Of a stretch of 64,000 nucleotides of DNA, positions 27,449-37,442 are shown piece after piece. This DNA comes from an uncultured Erysipelotrichales bacterium (GTDB taxonomy: Bacteria; Bacillota_I; Bacilli_A; Erysipelotrichales; Coprobacillaceae). The DNA lies in NCBI GenBank assembly GCA_910579135.1, contig CAJTTM010000001.1, positions 124,001 to 188,000 on the forward strand, read 5' to 3'. The notes below the pieces were generated by a model, which was not told the DNA's origin, did not search any database, and was given only the letters and a program-made list of their open reading frames with translations. Position 1 is the stretch's first letter. Every line of letters begins with the position of its first letter. The translations under genes and the position numbers were made by a program.

Positions 27449-28359
27449 TTATCTTTCCTCTTTTCTTGTTTTTTTTTTGATCTTGGATGTTTATTCATAT
27501 ATTCATTAACAATCTTTTCATTAGAAATATGAGTATAAATCGTTGTTGTTGAAATATCACTATGACCTAACATTTCTTGAATCGATCTTAAATCAGCATC
27601 ATTTTCTAATAAATGAGTTGCAAATGTATGCCTTAATGTATGGGGTGATACATGCTTAGTTATTGGAGATTGATAAATCATATGATTTAAAATATTATAA
27701 AAATTATTACGACTAATAGATTTGCCTTTTCTTGTTAAAAATAATAAATTGGTTTGATTTGTAAGTAATTCCTCACGATAAACTTCAACATAGTTATTTA
27801 AATAATAACAAACTGTATCATTCATAGGAATAATTCTTTCTTTATCCCCTTTACCAATACACCTAATTAACTTTTGTAATATATGTATATCATTTAAGGT
27901 GAGAGTAACAAGCTCACTAACTCTTAAGCCTGATGAATATAAAAGTTCAACCATACATCTATTTCTAGATGAAATAGCATCCTTTACTTCTATAGAATTG
28001 AGAAAAGATGTAATTTCATTCTTTGATAAAACTGTTGGTAAATATTTACCAGATTTAATCATTTCAAATTGATTCATTATATTATCATTAATCTTACCTT
28101 CTTTTTGTAAAAAAAGATAAAACCGTCTTAATGAAACCATATGTCTTTGTATAGAAGATTTCTTTAAATGATCATATAAATCTGATAGATAGTGATGAAT
28201 ATCATTTTCACTTATATCTTTAACATCTATATTTTTATCATCAAAAAAATCATTAAATCTCTTTAAATCTCTTATATATGATTGAACAGTATTTTGACTC
28301 ACGTTTTTTTCTATAACTAGATATTGTTTATATTCACTTATTGCTTCATTTAATTTCAA
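27445..28359 (-). CDS. xerD: Tyrosine recombinase XerD
   Basis: A ~304-residue site-specific recombinase that resolves chromosome dimers at dif. Catalytic residues are all visible: Arg in SGLRVSEL, the Lys hairpin GKGDKERI, HTLRHTFATHL with His-x-x-Arg, His in LGHSDI and the nucleophile Tyr in TTTIYTHIS. The N-terminal SAM-like core domain is intact. No ATG exists near the start. The likely codon is TTG at 28359, after GGTGAT, because a promoter -10 ends at 28376 and leaves little room for the earlier GTG or TTG. It follows spoIIM, as in Bacillus. Confidence 0.9.
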   Translation of the reverse strand: MKLNEAISEYKQYLVIEKNVSQNTVQSYIRDLKRFNDFFDDKNIDVKDISENDIHHYLSDLYDHLKKSSIQRHMVSLRRFYLFLQKEGKINDNIMNQFEMIKSGKYLPTVLSKNEITSFLNSIEVKDAISSRNRCMVELLYSSGLRVSELVTLTLNDIHILQKLIRCIGKGDKERIIPMNDTVCYYLNNYVEVYREELLTNQTNLLFLTRKGKSISRNNFYNILNHMIYQSPITKHVSPHTLRHTFATHLLENDADLRSIQEMLGHSDISTTTIYTHISNEKIVNEYMNKHPRSKKKQEKRKDK

Positions 28360-28375
28360 TCTAATCACCAATCAT

Positions 28376-28403
28376 ATTATATCAAATTTTTAAATCATAT
28401 CAA
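28376..28403 (-). promoter_or_regulatory. SigA-type promoter of xerD
   Basis: On the minus strand TTGATA, 16-bp spacer, TATAAT. It straddles the end of the spoIIM gene and implies a leader of only ~10 nt for xerD-deoB. Confidence 0.55.
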
Positions 28404-28953
28404 TCAAATATATCCTCATAAATAAGGAAATAATAAAAACAATTAAAATAATAATGATGATATTTAGTTTATAATTAAATATATTCTTATAATCAAAATT
28501 ATCTTCCATATAAAAAGTAACCAACAATGTTTGTAATGATAAAAGAACATTTGGTAAAATTGTTATAAATAATAAGATAATTTCACATAACAACTCTAAA
28601 ATAGTAAGAAGTATTAATAAAGGTGTAAGTTTTATTTGATTAATAATATAAATAAATGAAAAAGATATTTGTATACCTTTTAAAAATAAAAGAAAAAATA
28701 TTCCTAAAAAACCCAAATAACTTGAACTTAAATATGTATTTAAGAAGATAAAAATTGTGTTTTGTAATAAATATAATGGATATTCGTTTTGTTCTTTTTT
28801 TAAAATAAATAATGTTTCAAAAAATCCCTTTATAGGTAATGAACAAAATTGATATTCATATAACCCATATAAAAAACTTATAGAAAGTATGCAACAAAAC
28901 ATAATAAATAAATATTTCTTATGATTAATTAACTTATGTAAAAAAAAGTCCAT
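28390..28953 (-). CDS. spoIIM: Stage II sporulation protein M (SpoIIM-like)
   Basis: A 187-residue membrane protein with about five helices. In Bacillus SpoIIM joins SpoIID and SpoIIP in peptidoglycan remodelling during engulfment. The call rests on size, helix layout, and location beside xerD and deoB exactly as in Bacillus; motif evidence alone is weak. I use the ATG at 28953 because GAGGTG lies 6 bases upstream, inside the longer version. The protein is unusually rich in Ile, Leu and Phe. Confidence 0.75.
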   Translation of the reverse strand: MDFFLHKLINHKKYLFIMFCCILSISFLYGLYEYQFCSLPIKGFFETLFILKKEQNEYPLYLLQNTIFIFLNTYLSSSYLGFLGIFFLLFLKGIQISFSFIYIINQIKLTPLLILLTILELLCEIILLFITILPNVLLSLQTLLVTFYMEDNFDYKNIFNYKLNIIIIILIVFIISLFMRIYLIDMI

Positions 28954-28992
28954 ATATTTCACCTCGGTTAAATATATGAACAGTTTTTACTA

Positions 28993-30204
28993 TTATTCAT
29001 TATTTTTTAAATATTTATTTTGAATTTGTTCTTCATACAAAGAAGATGCTTTTTTTAATTTGAATTCTCCTTTAGCTAGTTCATTAAGGTTTTTAAGAAT
29101 CTTATCAATCTCAGTGTCTTCTCTTTTCTCTTCTGTTTTATGGAACAATGATAATTGTTCGTTTAATTGTTTCTTTTCTATAACGTTATTTAAACTTACT
29201 CCTACTAATCTTAAATTCTCATCATTGTAATTTTTTTCAAACAGAAGTAAAGCTAAACTATATATCGTTTCAAAATCATTAAAATAGAAATCATGTATTG
29301 TTTGTCTTGTTATACTTTTTTCTCTTGTGAATTTTAATGTAATCGATACAGAATTAGACATCATATTACGTTTAATTGCTCTTTTAGAAACTTCTGATGA
29401 TAATTCTTTAAATTTATTCTTAAGAAAATCTATATCATTACTGTCTTCTTCAAATGTTGTTGAATTGCCAATAGATTTCAGTTGATTATGAGAATAATTA
29501 ATTTTAGAATAATCTTTTCCATTAGCTCTTTGATAATAAATAAAAGTATTTTTACCAAATATTGGTCTAATCAAATCATAATTTTCTCTTTTCGCAAGAT
29601 CCCCTATCGTTAATATTCCTAGTTCTTTTAATTTGGGAGCTGTTTTTTTCCCTATACCAAACATTTCATCAATAGAAAGTGTCCATAATATTTCTTTATA
29701 ATTACTATTTGTAATTATTGTTATTCCCATAGGTTTTTTCATATCACTCGCCATCTTTGCTAGAAACTTATTTGGAGCAATTCCTATTGAACATTTTAAA
29801 TGTAATTGTTGATAAACTTCTTCCTGAATATGAACAGCAACTTCACGAGGTATCATATGATGGTGAGTAATATATGATGTCATATCAACATAACATTCAT
29901 CAATGCTTGCAACTTCTAATTGAGAAGAATATTGACCAATAATTTCAAAAAAACTCTGAGATAAGTTTTTATATAAAGAAAAATGAGGTTCTACTATAAC
30001 TAAATCAGGACATTTTTGTTTTGCTAAAAAAAGAGGCATTGCAGAATGTATTCCATATTTTCTTGCTTCATATGATGCTGTTGTTACAATACTCCTTCTA
30101 GAATCTCTAGAAATAACAATTGGTTTTCCTTCAAGAAAAGGATTTCTTGAAACTTCAGCACTTGCAAAAAAAGCATTTAAATCAATATGAAATATAATTT
30201 GCAT
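28993..30204 (-). CDS. dinB: DNA polymerase IV (DinB)
   Basis: A 403-residue Y-family translesion polymerase. The catalytic acids are in FHIDLNAFFASAEV near the start and SIDECYVDMT near residue 100. The fingers motif SYEARKYGIHSAMP and the thumb helix-hairpin-helix FGIGKKTAPKLKELG are intact. It replicates past damaged bases at a cost in fidelity. No beta-clamp motif was confirmed, but a QLSLF-like stretch near residue 363 is a good candidate. It lies 16 bp after spo0A on the same strand. The ATG at 30204 has AGGTGAG upstream. Confidence 0.95.
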   Translation of the reverse strand: MQIIFHIDLNAFFASAEVSRNPFLEGKPIVISRDSRRSIVTTASYEARKYGIHSAMPLFLAKQKCPDLVIVEPHFSLYKNLSQSFFEIIGQYSSQLEVASIDECYVDMTSYITHHHMIPREVAVHIQEEVYQQLHLKCSIGIAPNKFLAKMASDMKKPMGITIITNSNYKEILWTLSIDEMFGIGKKTAPKLKELGILTIGDLAKRENYDLIRPIFGKNTFIYYQRANGKDYSKINYSHNQLKSIGNSTTFEEDSNDIDFLKNKFKELSSEVSKRAIKRNMMSNSVSITLKFTREKSITRQTIHDFYFNDFETIYSLALLLFEKNYNDENLRLVGVSLNNVIEKKQLNEQLSLFHKTEEKREDTEIDKILKNLNELAKGEFKLKKASSLYEEQIQNKYLKNNE

Positions 30205-30220
30205 TCCTCTCACCTCAAGG

Positions 30221-31048
30221 TTATTTTACCATATAATCTTTATGAGATAAAATGTTTTCTCTTCTTACATGATCTGTCTTATGAGCTAATCTTAACTTAT
30301 CTGCAATCATAGCAATGAATTCTGAATTTGTAGGTTTAGATTTTACTGCTGAAACAGTATATCCAAATATATCATCAATAGCATCAGTATTTCCTCTATT
30401 CCATGCCACCTCTATAGCATGTCTAATGGCTCTTTCCACTCTAGATGATGTAGTATTATAAGCTCTTGCAATATCAGGATAAAGTACTTTTGTAACTTGT
30501 CCTAATATATCTATATTATAGTAAGTTGTCAATATAGCAGTTCTTAAATACATATAACCTTTTATATGAGCAGGTATACCTACTTCATGTAATATTTCTG
30601 TAATTTCATTTTCTATTTTTACTTTTTGATATTTCTCTGATTCATTATGAATAGATTCATTTTTTATGTTTTCATTTGTAATAATATACTTTAAAGTATT
30701 CATAAAATAATTAATTTCAAACGGTGCTTTAAAACAATAATCAACATCTAATTTTTCTAATATTTGACATATCATTGGATTTGCAAAATGAGCAATACAC
30801 ACCACCTTTTTATAATTGTTTTTATGTAATTCTTTTAATCTTGTTAACACTCCTATTCCATCAATTTCTGGAAGCATCAAATCAATAATAAGTAAATCAC
30901 ATTGTTTTAAATTCAAATAATTCAAACAATCTGTTCCATTACTTGCAATTCCTTTTACAATAAAATCATTAGACTTTTCTAAATTAAATTTTATACTTTG
31001 CATTAATTCAGACTCTTCCATAGCAATAAATGTAGATAATCTTTCCAT
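30221..31048 (-). CDS. spo0A: Sporulation master regulator Spo0A
   Basis: A 275-residue response regulator that starts sporulation when phosphorylated. The receiver phospho-site is Asp56 in LLIIDLMLPEIDG. The C-terminal domain carries the family helix-turn-helix: PDIARAYNTTSSRVERAIRH is nearly identical to Bacillus Spo0A in its recognition helix. The acidic pocket pair is Glu-Glu (AMEESEL) rather than the usual Asp pair. The ATG at 31048 follows AAGG at 10 bases. It lies just downstream of spoIVB, as in Bacillus, but a terminator separates the two. Confidence 0.95.
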   Translation of the reverse strand: MERLSTFIAMEESELMQSIKFNLEKSNDFIVKGIASNGTDCLNYLNLKQCDLLIIDLMLPEIDGIGVLTRLKELHKNNYKKVVCIAHFANPMICQILEKLDVDYCFKAPFEINYFMNTLKYIITNENIKNESIHNESEKYQKVKIENEITEILHEVGIPAHIKGYMYLRTAILTTYYNIDILGQVTKVLYPDIARAYNTTSSRVERAIRHAIEVAWNRGNTDAIDDIFGYTVSAVKSKPTNSEFIAMIADKLRLAHKTDHVRRENILSHKDYMVK

Positions 31049-31214
31049 TTCAATATTACCTTTTTTCCTATCAGCAATTTCAATTATAGCTAAACTTTTA
31101 AAAAAATCGATAATGAATATCAAAAATATATGGTATTCCGTTTAAAATATAATGAAATATGAAAATATGTGTTCTTTTAACGACAAAATCTCTTATCAAA
31201 TGTCTAACTCACAC

Positions 31215-31242
31215 GAAAAAAGGAGAATGACTTCATTCTCCT
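31215..31242 (-). terminator. Terminator between spoIVB and spo0A
   Basis: A perfect 10-bp stem AGGAGAATGA / TCATTCTCCT with a 2-base loop and T6 on the minus strand, overlapping the spoIVB stop. Confidence 0.85.
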
Positions 31243-32233
31243 ATTTGTCGTTTTCTAGCATCCATTCTATATATAATCCATAACCTTTATGTGGATCATT
31301 AACATCAACATGAGTAACACATCCAATTAATTTTCCATTTTGAACAATTGGTGAACCACTCATACCTTGAATAATTCCATTACAAGATTTCATAATTCTT
31401 TGATCTACAACTTCAAAAGAAATGCCTTTTACATCACTCTTATCTTGCTTTTTAAGATGAGTAATATTAATCTCATATTTTTCAATCTGCTCTCCATTAA
31501 TGACAGTATAAAAATATGCTTTACCTAAAGTAATCTCATCTATTGAAGCACTGCTAATAACTTGTTTGTTTTTGACTTTATCCTTATCATATTCACCATA
31601 TATTCCATATTGATTATTATCAGTTATATTTCCTTTGTGAATATAACTGATATCAGCAATCTTTTCTCCAGGATCATTAATTTGACTTTTAATAATATCA
31701 GTAATTTTAGCCTGATAAATAGAACCTTTAACATTTTCTACTGATGTTTTTAATGAAGTATCCATCATCATATGTCCTAAAGCGCCATAATGTTGATTTG
31801 AAGGATTATAATATGTTAAAGTTCCAACACCACTTATGCCATCTGCAACATATAATCCTGTAGAAAATTGATTATCTTTGTTTTGAATAAATAACTGACT
31901 TGTCTTTCTTTGGTGGTCATGAAGATAAGTTAACATGATTTTTTGAGACATAGATAATCTTTTTTCAATCTCTTTTGTAAGTTCATTAATTGTTTCTACT
32001 TTTTTACCATTAACATGAGTAATCAAGTCACCTTCACAATAACCTTCATGAGATGGATCATAACTTTTACCATCAATTTTAATATTATATGTGCCTGTAA
32101 TGATTATACCATTATAATTAAGATCTATTCCTATAGAGTCTCCTCCTAAAAAAAGCTCAGCAGCATAAACATTAAAATTGAAAAGAATAGAAAAGAAAAC
32201 AACAAGTGTAATACCTAGCCTTTTAAAAAGCAA
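31241..32233 (-). CDS. spoIVB: SpoIVB serine peptidase (S55 family)
   Basis: A 330-residue forespore-secreted protease that in Bacillus triggers pro-SigK cleavage. An N-terminal signal or anchor helix (residues ~8-24) is followed by a PDZ domain with GDLITHVNGKKV. The S55 domain follows, with the His region GALGHMMMD and the catalytic Ser in IIQGMSGSPIVQNGKLIG. The start is TTG at 32233, with GGAGGTG 10 bases upstream; an ATG six bases earlier is out of frame and stops quickly. It lies between recN and spo0A, as in Bacillus. Confidence 0.94.
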   Translation of the reverse strand: MLFKRLGITLVVFFSILFNFNVYAAELFLGGDSIGIDLNYNGIIITGTYNIKIDGKSYDPSHEGYCEGDLITHVNGKKVETINELTKEIEKRLSMSQKIMLTYLHDHQRKTSQLFIQNKDNQFSTGLYVADGISGVGTLTYYNPSNQHYGALGHMMMDTSLKTSVENVKGSIYQAKITDIIKSQINDPGEKIADISYIHKGNITDNNQYGIYGEYDKDKVKNKQVISSASIDEITLGKAYFYTVINGEQIEKYEINITHLKKQDKSDVKGISFEVVDQRIMKSCNGIIQGMSGSPIVQNGKLIGCVTHVDVNDPHKGYGLYIEWMLENDK

Positions 32234-32292
32234 AGCATATACACCTCCTTGTAATCTACGATTACATCTTAGTATGGTCTATATGCTTATTT

Positions 32293-33927
32293 TTATTCAT
32301 CTAAAAGTTTTTCTGCATTCTTTCTTGCTTCTTCACTAATATGATCACCAGAAAGCATTTTCGCAAGTTCTTCAATTCTACCTTTTTTATCGAGCAAATG
32401 AATAGAAGAAACAGTAGAAACATCATTTGTTTCTTTCACAATTGCATATTGATAAGTTGAGCACGCTGCAACTTGAGGTAAGTGAGTAATACATATAACT
32501 TGTTTACTTTCACTTAATTTACGCATTTTTTCCCCAATACCTGAAGCAACTTTTCCACTAACTCCTGTATCAACTTCATCAAAAAGAATTGTGTCAATAT
32601 CACTATCTTTTAATATAATTGTTTTAATAGCTAACATAATACGAGAAATCTCTCCACCACTAGCTGTTTCATTTAAAGGAGATAAGTCTTGTCCCTTATT
32701 AGTAGAAACCATTAAAGTCACATTATCATACCCATTTTTATTTAAATCAACTTTTTCAATATTGATATGAAATCTAGCATATGGAAGATACAAATCAATT
32801 AATTCATTAGCCATCTCTTTTTCAAATTTTTTTGCATTTTCCACTCTTATATCATGGATTTTTTCTGCTTCTTTAAGACAAAGACTTTCTAAATCCTTAA
32901 TTTCTATTTTTAATTTATCAATATATTCTTCACGATGATTTATCATTTCAATCTTAGACAATATATCTTCCTTTGCTTCTTGTATTTCTAACATACTATA
33001 GCCATATTTTCTTTTTAAACGATTCACCTTATATAATATCTCTTGTAATTCATTAAAACGATATTCATCAAAATGAAAAGATTGATATAAATCCATTATT
33101 GATTCATATGTATCTTTAACATCATAATATTGATTATATAAATTATCATGATAATCAATAAAATCATCATCTTGAATTTGTGATAAATTATATATAGCTT
33201 CTTTAAAACCCAGTAAAACTCTATTATTCATATTATCATCAAAAACATGAATAACTTCGTTCATTTTTTCATAATTTTCTAATCGTTTTAACTCATTTTC
33301 AAATTCAGCTATATTTTCATCACTATATTCACATTCTTCAATCTCTTTAATTTGACTTTCATAAAATTCAATTTGTTCATCACTTAAATCTTCATTAATC
33401 ACTTTATCTAATTTTCTTATTAATGATTTATATTCATCATAATGATTAACATAGTTTTCTTTAAGTTGATTAAAATTATCTTGAATATAATGATCTAATA
33501 ACTCAATATGTTTTTTAGGAATAAATAATGCTTGAGTTTCAAATTGAGAATGAATATCAATTAAATAAGGCATAATTAATTTTAAAACAGTAAGTGAAAC
33601 ATTACGATAATTAATTTTCACATTACTTTTCCCATTCGCAAATATTTCTTTTGTCACGACAATTTCATCTTCAATACGAAGATGATACTCATCACAAATT
33701 TTACTAAAACGTTCACTAACTTCAAAAACACCTTCAATAACAGCTTTCTTAGCTCCCTTTTTAATAAATTGAGACTGTGTTCTATTTCCTACTAATTGGC
33801 CAATAGCATCCACTATTATTGATTTCCCAGCACCTGTTTCACCAGTCAAAGCAGACATTCCATCATGAAAATCAATTTGAACTTCATCAATAATAACAAA
33901 TGATGAAATATATAAACTTTTAAGCAT
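32293..33927 (-). CDS. recN: DNA repair protein RecN
   Basis: A 544-residue SMC-like ATPase that gathers DNA ends at double-strand breaks. Walker A is GETGAGKSI near residue 33. A long coiled-coil middle (~150-370) follows. The ABC signature is TASGGEISRIML and Walker B is TILFDEVDTGVSG. The ATG at 33927 follows AGGTG at 6 bases. It is followed by spoIVB and preceded by tlyA; the arginine repressor gene found between them in Bacillus is absent. Confidence 0.95.
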   Translation of the reverse strand: MLKSLYISSFVIIDEVQIDFHDGMSALTGETGAGKSIIVDAIGQLVGNRTQSQFIKKGAKKAVIEGVFEVSERFSKICDEYHLRIEDEIVVTKEIFANGKSNVKINYRNVSLTVLKLIMPYLIDIHSQFETQALFIPKKHIELLDHYIQDNFNQLKENYVNHYDEYKSLIRKLDKVINEDLSDEQIEFYESQIKEIEECEYSDENIAEFENELKRLENYEKMNEVIHVFDDNMNNRVLLGFKEAIYNLSQIQDDDFIDYHDNLYNQYYDVKDTYESIMDLYQSFHFDEYRFNELQEILYKVNRLKRKYGYSMLEIQEAKEDILSKIEMINHREEYIDKLKIEIKDLESLCLKEAEKIHDIRVENAKKFEKEMANELIDLYLPYARFHINIEKVDLNKNGYDNVTLMVSTNKGQDLSPLNETASGGEISRIMLAIKTIILKDSDIDTILFDEVDTGVSGKVASGIGEKMRKLSESKQVICITHLPQVAACSTYQYAIVKETNDVSTVSSIHLLDKKGRIEELAKMLSGDHISEEARKNAEKLLDE

Positions 33928-33936
33928 TAAATTCAC

Positions 33937-34737
33937 CTACTTTCCAAAATGATCATGAGCTTGATTGACAACATCATCAATATTAATACAATTCTCGTTA
34001 ACTTTAATTTTTTGGAATAAAGCTAAAAACTCAATATTACCTTCTCCTCCAGTAATTGGTGAAAAAGTTAAGTCTTTTAATAAAAAACCATTTTCCTCAC
34101 CATATTCTTTGACCTTGTAAACAACATTTTTATGTACCTCTATATCTTTAACAATACCATGTTTTCCTACTTCTTCCTTGCCTGCTTCAAATTGAGGCTT
34201 AATTAAAGCAACGATATAGCTTTCATCTTTAATAATTTGCGATAAAGGTGGAAAAATAAGTTTCAATGAAATAAATGAAACATCTATAGTTGCGAAATTA
34301 GGTTGAATCTCAAACATATCTGGAGTTGCATATCTAAAATTCGTATTTTCCATAACTTTAACTTGTGGATGATTACGCAATTTCCAAGCTAATTGATTTG
34401 TTCCTACATCTAAAGCAAAAACATATTGAATACCATTTTGTAATGCACAATCACTAAATCCACCAGTAGATGCTCCTATATCTAACATAATCAAATTAGA
34501 AATATCAATTTGAAAATATTTTAACGCTTTTTCTAATTTCAAACCACCTCTAGAAACATAAGGCATGACTTTCCCTTTTACATACAAATGCGAATCAATC
34601 GGAATCTTTGTACCAGGTTTATCAATATAATCATAGTCATCTCTTACAATACCAGCCATGATTGCTCTTTTGGCTTTTTCTCTAGAATCAAATAAACCTT
34701 GTTCCACACAAAGAACATCAATTCTCTCTTTCTTCAT
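33937..34737 (-). CDS. tlyA: TlyA family rRNA 2'-O-methyltransferase (YqxC)
   Basis: A 266-residue protein with an N-terminal S4 RNA-binding domain (RIDVLCVEQGLFDSREKAKR) and an FtsJ-like methyltransferase domain. The SAM loop is LDIGASTGGFSDCAL. Relatives methylate rRNA riboses; the older name is hemolysin A. It overlaps dxs by 20 bp and lies 9 bp before recN, in the Bacillus order dxs-yqxC-recN. The start follows GGAGAT. Confidence 0.93.
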   Translation of the reverse strand: MKKERIDVLCVEQGLFDSREKAKRAIMAGIVRDDYDYIDKPGTKIPIDSHLYVKGKVMPYVSRGGLKLEKALKYFQIDISNLIMLDIGASTGGFSDCALQNGIQYVFALDVGTNQLAWKLRNHPQVKVMENTNFRYATPDMFEIQPNFATIDVSFISLKLIFPPLSQIIKDESYIVALIKPQFEAGKEEVGKHGIVKDIEVHKNVVYKVKEYGEENGFLLKDLTFSPITGGEGNIEFLALFQKIKVNENCINIDDVVNQAHDHFGK

Positions 34738-36595
34738 TACTAATCTCCTTTAGTTTTAAATATAAATGTTCAATATCTAAGTGTTCTTCTTTTAATAATT
34801 CATTAATTTTTCCCTGAGGTACATAATGATCATCAATTCCCATAAAATACATTTCTATATCCTTGTGATTTTTGTGATAATAATGACTCATCAATGATCC
34901 TAAACCACCATTTAACATATCTGTTTCATAAACCAATACTTTTTGTTTTCTGTTTACTAATTCATCTAATACTTTATCATCCATTGGTTTAAAAAATCTT
35001 GCATTGATTAATGATATATTAAGATTTTTTTCTTCTATCATTGTTTTGACTTGGTTAACTTTTATATCATAAGTGACAACCGTTATAGATGATTCTTTAT
35101 TATCTATGATCCATTGCCAACTTCCTACTTCTATTGTTTCTAAAGTATTCAGTTCAACTTTTTTTACAGAACCTTTAGGAAATCTTAATAAATAAGGATG
35201 ATCATGATTAAACATAGCCGTATTTATCATTTTCGTGGCTTCTAAGCCATCTTTAGGTGTCATGTAGATAATATGAGGTATAGATAAAAAGGCACTTAAT
35301 TCAAACACACCATGATGTGTATCACCATCTTCTCCTACTAAGCCTGCTCTATCTATTCCTATCAAACATGGTAAATCCATTCTTGCTATATCATGATTTA
35401 ATTGATCATATGCTCTTTGAATAAAAGAGGAATAAATTGTTAAATAAGGTTTCTTATGGTTCAAAGATAAACCTGCAGTTAAAGTCATAGCATGCTCCTC
35501 TGCAATACCAACATCAAAACATCTTTGAGGATGATGTAAAAAACAATCCCTTAATGCACTCCCTGTTATCATTGCAGGTGTAATGACAACAATATCATCA
35601 TCCTTATTCATTAAATAATCTATATGATTTGAAATAAGTTGACTCCAACTTTCCATTATCTTATCATTTTGAGGAATAATTCCTTTTGAATAATCAAAAG
35701 GAGAAACCCCATGATAAATACCTTGTTTATCATATTCAGCTAAAGGATATCCTTTCCCTTTCTTAGTATGGACATGAACAACCACACTATGAGGCATTTC
35801 TTTAGCCATCATAAAAGCATCAATCAAATCTCTCAAATTATGTCCATCAACTGGACCAATATAATCCACTCCAAATTCAGAAAACATACTTTCAGCCATA
35901 ATTCTCTTTTTAATCTTTTCTTTAACACTTTTACTCAAAGTATATATCTTATTTCCTAATTTTGTTTTAGATAAAACAGAAACATAATTATCTCTTGCTA
36001 CTCTATATTTAGAAGAACGACGTACATCATTTAAAAAAATACTCAATCCACCAACATTCTTACCAATAGACATATCATTATCATTTAATACAATAATAAC
36101 TTTATTTTTTAAAGATCCTAAATGGTTCAATGCTTCTAAAGACATCCCACTCATTAAAGCAGCATCACCAACAATCGATATAATTTCATACTTCTCTTTA
36201 TTTAAATCTCTTGCTATTGCCATTCCTATTGCACCAGAAATCGCAGTAGAAGAATGACCTGCTTCAAAGTGATCATGAACACTCTCATATCTCTTTTGAA
36301 AACCACTTAATCCATTCAATTGTCTTAATGTATCAAAATCGTTAATTCTACCAGTTAAGATCTTATGAACATAACTTTGATGTCCAACATCAAATAAAAT
36401 ACGATCTTTAGGAGAATCAAAGACATAATGTAAAGCAACAGTTAATTCAACAATACCCAAATTACTAGAAAAATGTCCACCTGTTTTTGATATATTTTGA
36501 ATTAAAAATGTTCTAATATCAGATGATAGTTCATCTAAAGATGTTATTGATAAATCTTTTAAAAAAGAGGGATCTTTAATATTTCTTATATTCAT
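34718..36595 (-). CDS. dxs: 1-deoxy-D-xylulose-5-phosphate synthase
   Basis: A 625-residue thiamine-diphosphate enzyme making DXP from pyruvate and glyceraldehyde-3-phosphate, first step of the MEP isoprenoid pathway. It shows DVGHQSYVHK, the cofactor motif GDAALMSGMSLEALNH with Asn, GVDYIGPVDGHN, and the C-terminal EEHAMTLTAGLS. Length is standard. It is immediately downstream of ispA (stop and start adjacent), so MEP pathway entry and prenyl chain formation are coexpressed. The start follows AAGGGTG. Confidence 0.95.
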   Translation of the reverse strand: MNIRNIKDPSFLKDLSITSLDELSSDIRTFLIQNISKTGGHFSSNLGIVELTVALHYVFDSPKDRILFDVGHQSYVHKILTGRINDFDTLRQLNGLSGFQKRYESVHDHFEAGHSSTAISGAIGMAIARDLNKEKYEIISIVGDAALMSGMSLEALNHLGSLKNKVIIVLNDNDMSIGKNVGGLSIFLNDVRRSSKYRVARDNYVSVLSKTKLGNKIYTLSKSVKEKIKKRIMAESMFSEFGVDYIGPVDGHNLRDLIDAFMMAKEMPHSVVVHVHTKKGKGYPLAEYDKQGIYHGVSPFDYSKGIIPQNDKIMESWSQLISNHIDYLMNKDDDIVVITPAMITGSALRDCFLHHPQRCFDVGIAEEHAMTLTAGLSLNHKKPYLTIYSSFIQRAYDQLNHDIARMDLPCLIGIDRAGLVGEDGDTHHGVFELSAFLSIPHIIYMTPKDGLEATKMINTAMFNHDHPYLLRFPKGSVKKVELNTLETIEVGSWQWIIDNKESSITVVTYDIKVNQVKTMIEEKNLNISLINARFFKPMDDKVLDELVNRKQKVLVYETDMLNGGLGSLMSHYYHKNHKDIEMYFMGIDDHYVPQGKINELLKEEHLDIEHLYLKLKEISNEEREN

Positions 36596-37441
36596 TTAAT
36601 TCACCCTTTTTAATATTGTTTGCAATAATTCTAAAATTAATCCATGATTAATCTTCATTCCATATAATCGAGAATAACAATCTTCAAATAATTCTTGGAT
36701 ATATGCCTCACTCTTTTCAATTCCCAATAAAGTAACATAAGTTGATTTATGATTTTGAACATCACTACCAACTTTTTTACCCAGTAACTCTTCATTACCT
36801 GTCACATCTAAAATATCATCCTGAATTTGAAAAGCAAGACCTAGATTATAACCAAATTCACGCCATTTTTCAATATCCTTAGGATTCGCTATCAAACTTC
36901 CAATTGTAAAACTAGCAGCAATCATTGCTCCTGTTTTATATTTGTGAATATTCTTTAAATCCTCTAGTGATGCATTTCTTTCTTCAAAATATAAATCTTG
37001 TTGTTGACCATATATCATACCATTAGCACCTGAAGCTTGATATAACTCTTTTATTACTCTTAATTTTAAAGAATCACCTATATCAACATTTAAAATAACA
37101 TTAACAGCTTCATTTAATAAAGCATCACCTGCTAGTATAGCAGTAGCTTCATCAAATTGCTTATGGCATGTTAAACGTCCCCTTCTTAAATCATCATTAT
37201 CCATTCCAGGCAAATCATCATGAATCAAAGAATATGTATGAATCATTTCAATAGCACAAGCAATATCAATATATTTTAAACAGTCCAAACCATAACTTCT
37301 AATAACATTTAACATGATGATAGGACGAAGTCTTTTCCCTGGAGCAAGCAATGAATAACGCATTGCGTCTTTAACTTTGCCAGATTGATATTGATTAACA
37401 ATGTTTTCTAACCTTTTATTAATTTCTTCTTTTAAATCCAT
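36596..37441 (-). CDS. ispA: Farnesyl/geranyl diphosphate synthase
   Basis: A 281-residue short-chain polyprenyl diphosphate synthase. The first aspartate-rich motif is DDLPGMDNDDLRRG and the second is QIQDDILDVTG. The basic PPi-binding stretch APGKRLRP is near residue 33. It supplies farnesyl diphosphate for undecaprenyl carrier and other isoprenoids. The ATG at 37441 lies 1 base after the xseB stop, with AGGTGAGG in the last xseB codons as ribosome site. Confidence 0.94.
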   Translation of the reverse strand: MDLKEEINKRLENIVNQYQSGKVKDAMRYSLLAPGKRLRPIIMLNVIRSYGLDCLKYIDIACAIEMIHTYSLIHDDLPGMDNDDLRRGRLTCHKQFDEATAILAGDALLNEAVNVILNVDIGDSLKLRVIKELYQASGANGMIYGQQQDLYFEERNASLEDLKNIHKYKTGAMIAASFTIGSLIANPKDIEKWREFGYNLGLAFQIQDDILDVTGNEELLGKKVGSDVQNHKSTYVTLLGIEKSEAYIQELFEDCYSRLYGMKINHGLILELLQTILKRVN

Positions 37442-37442
37442 A

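Noticed and set aside
32230..32245. ATG upstream of spoIVB as its start
   Set aside because: It is out of frame with the protease and stops after seven codons; the TTG at 32233 with GGAGGTG 10 bases upstream fits.
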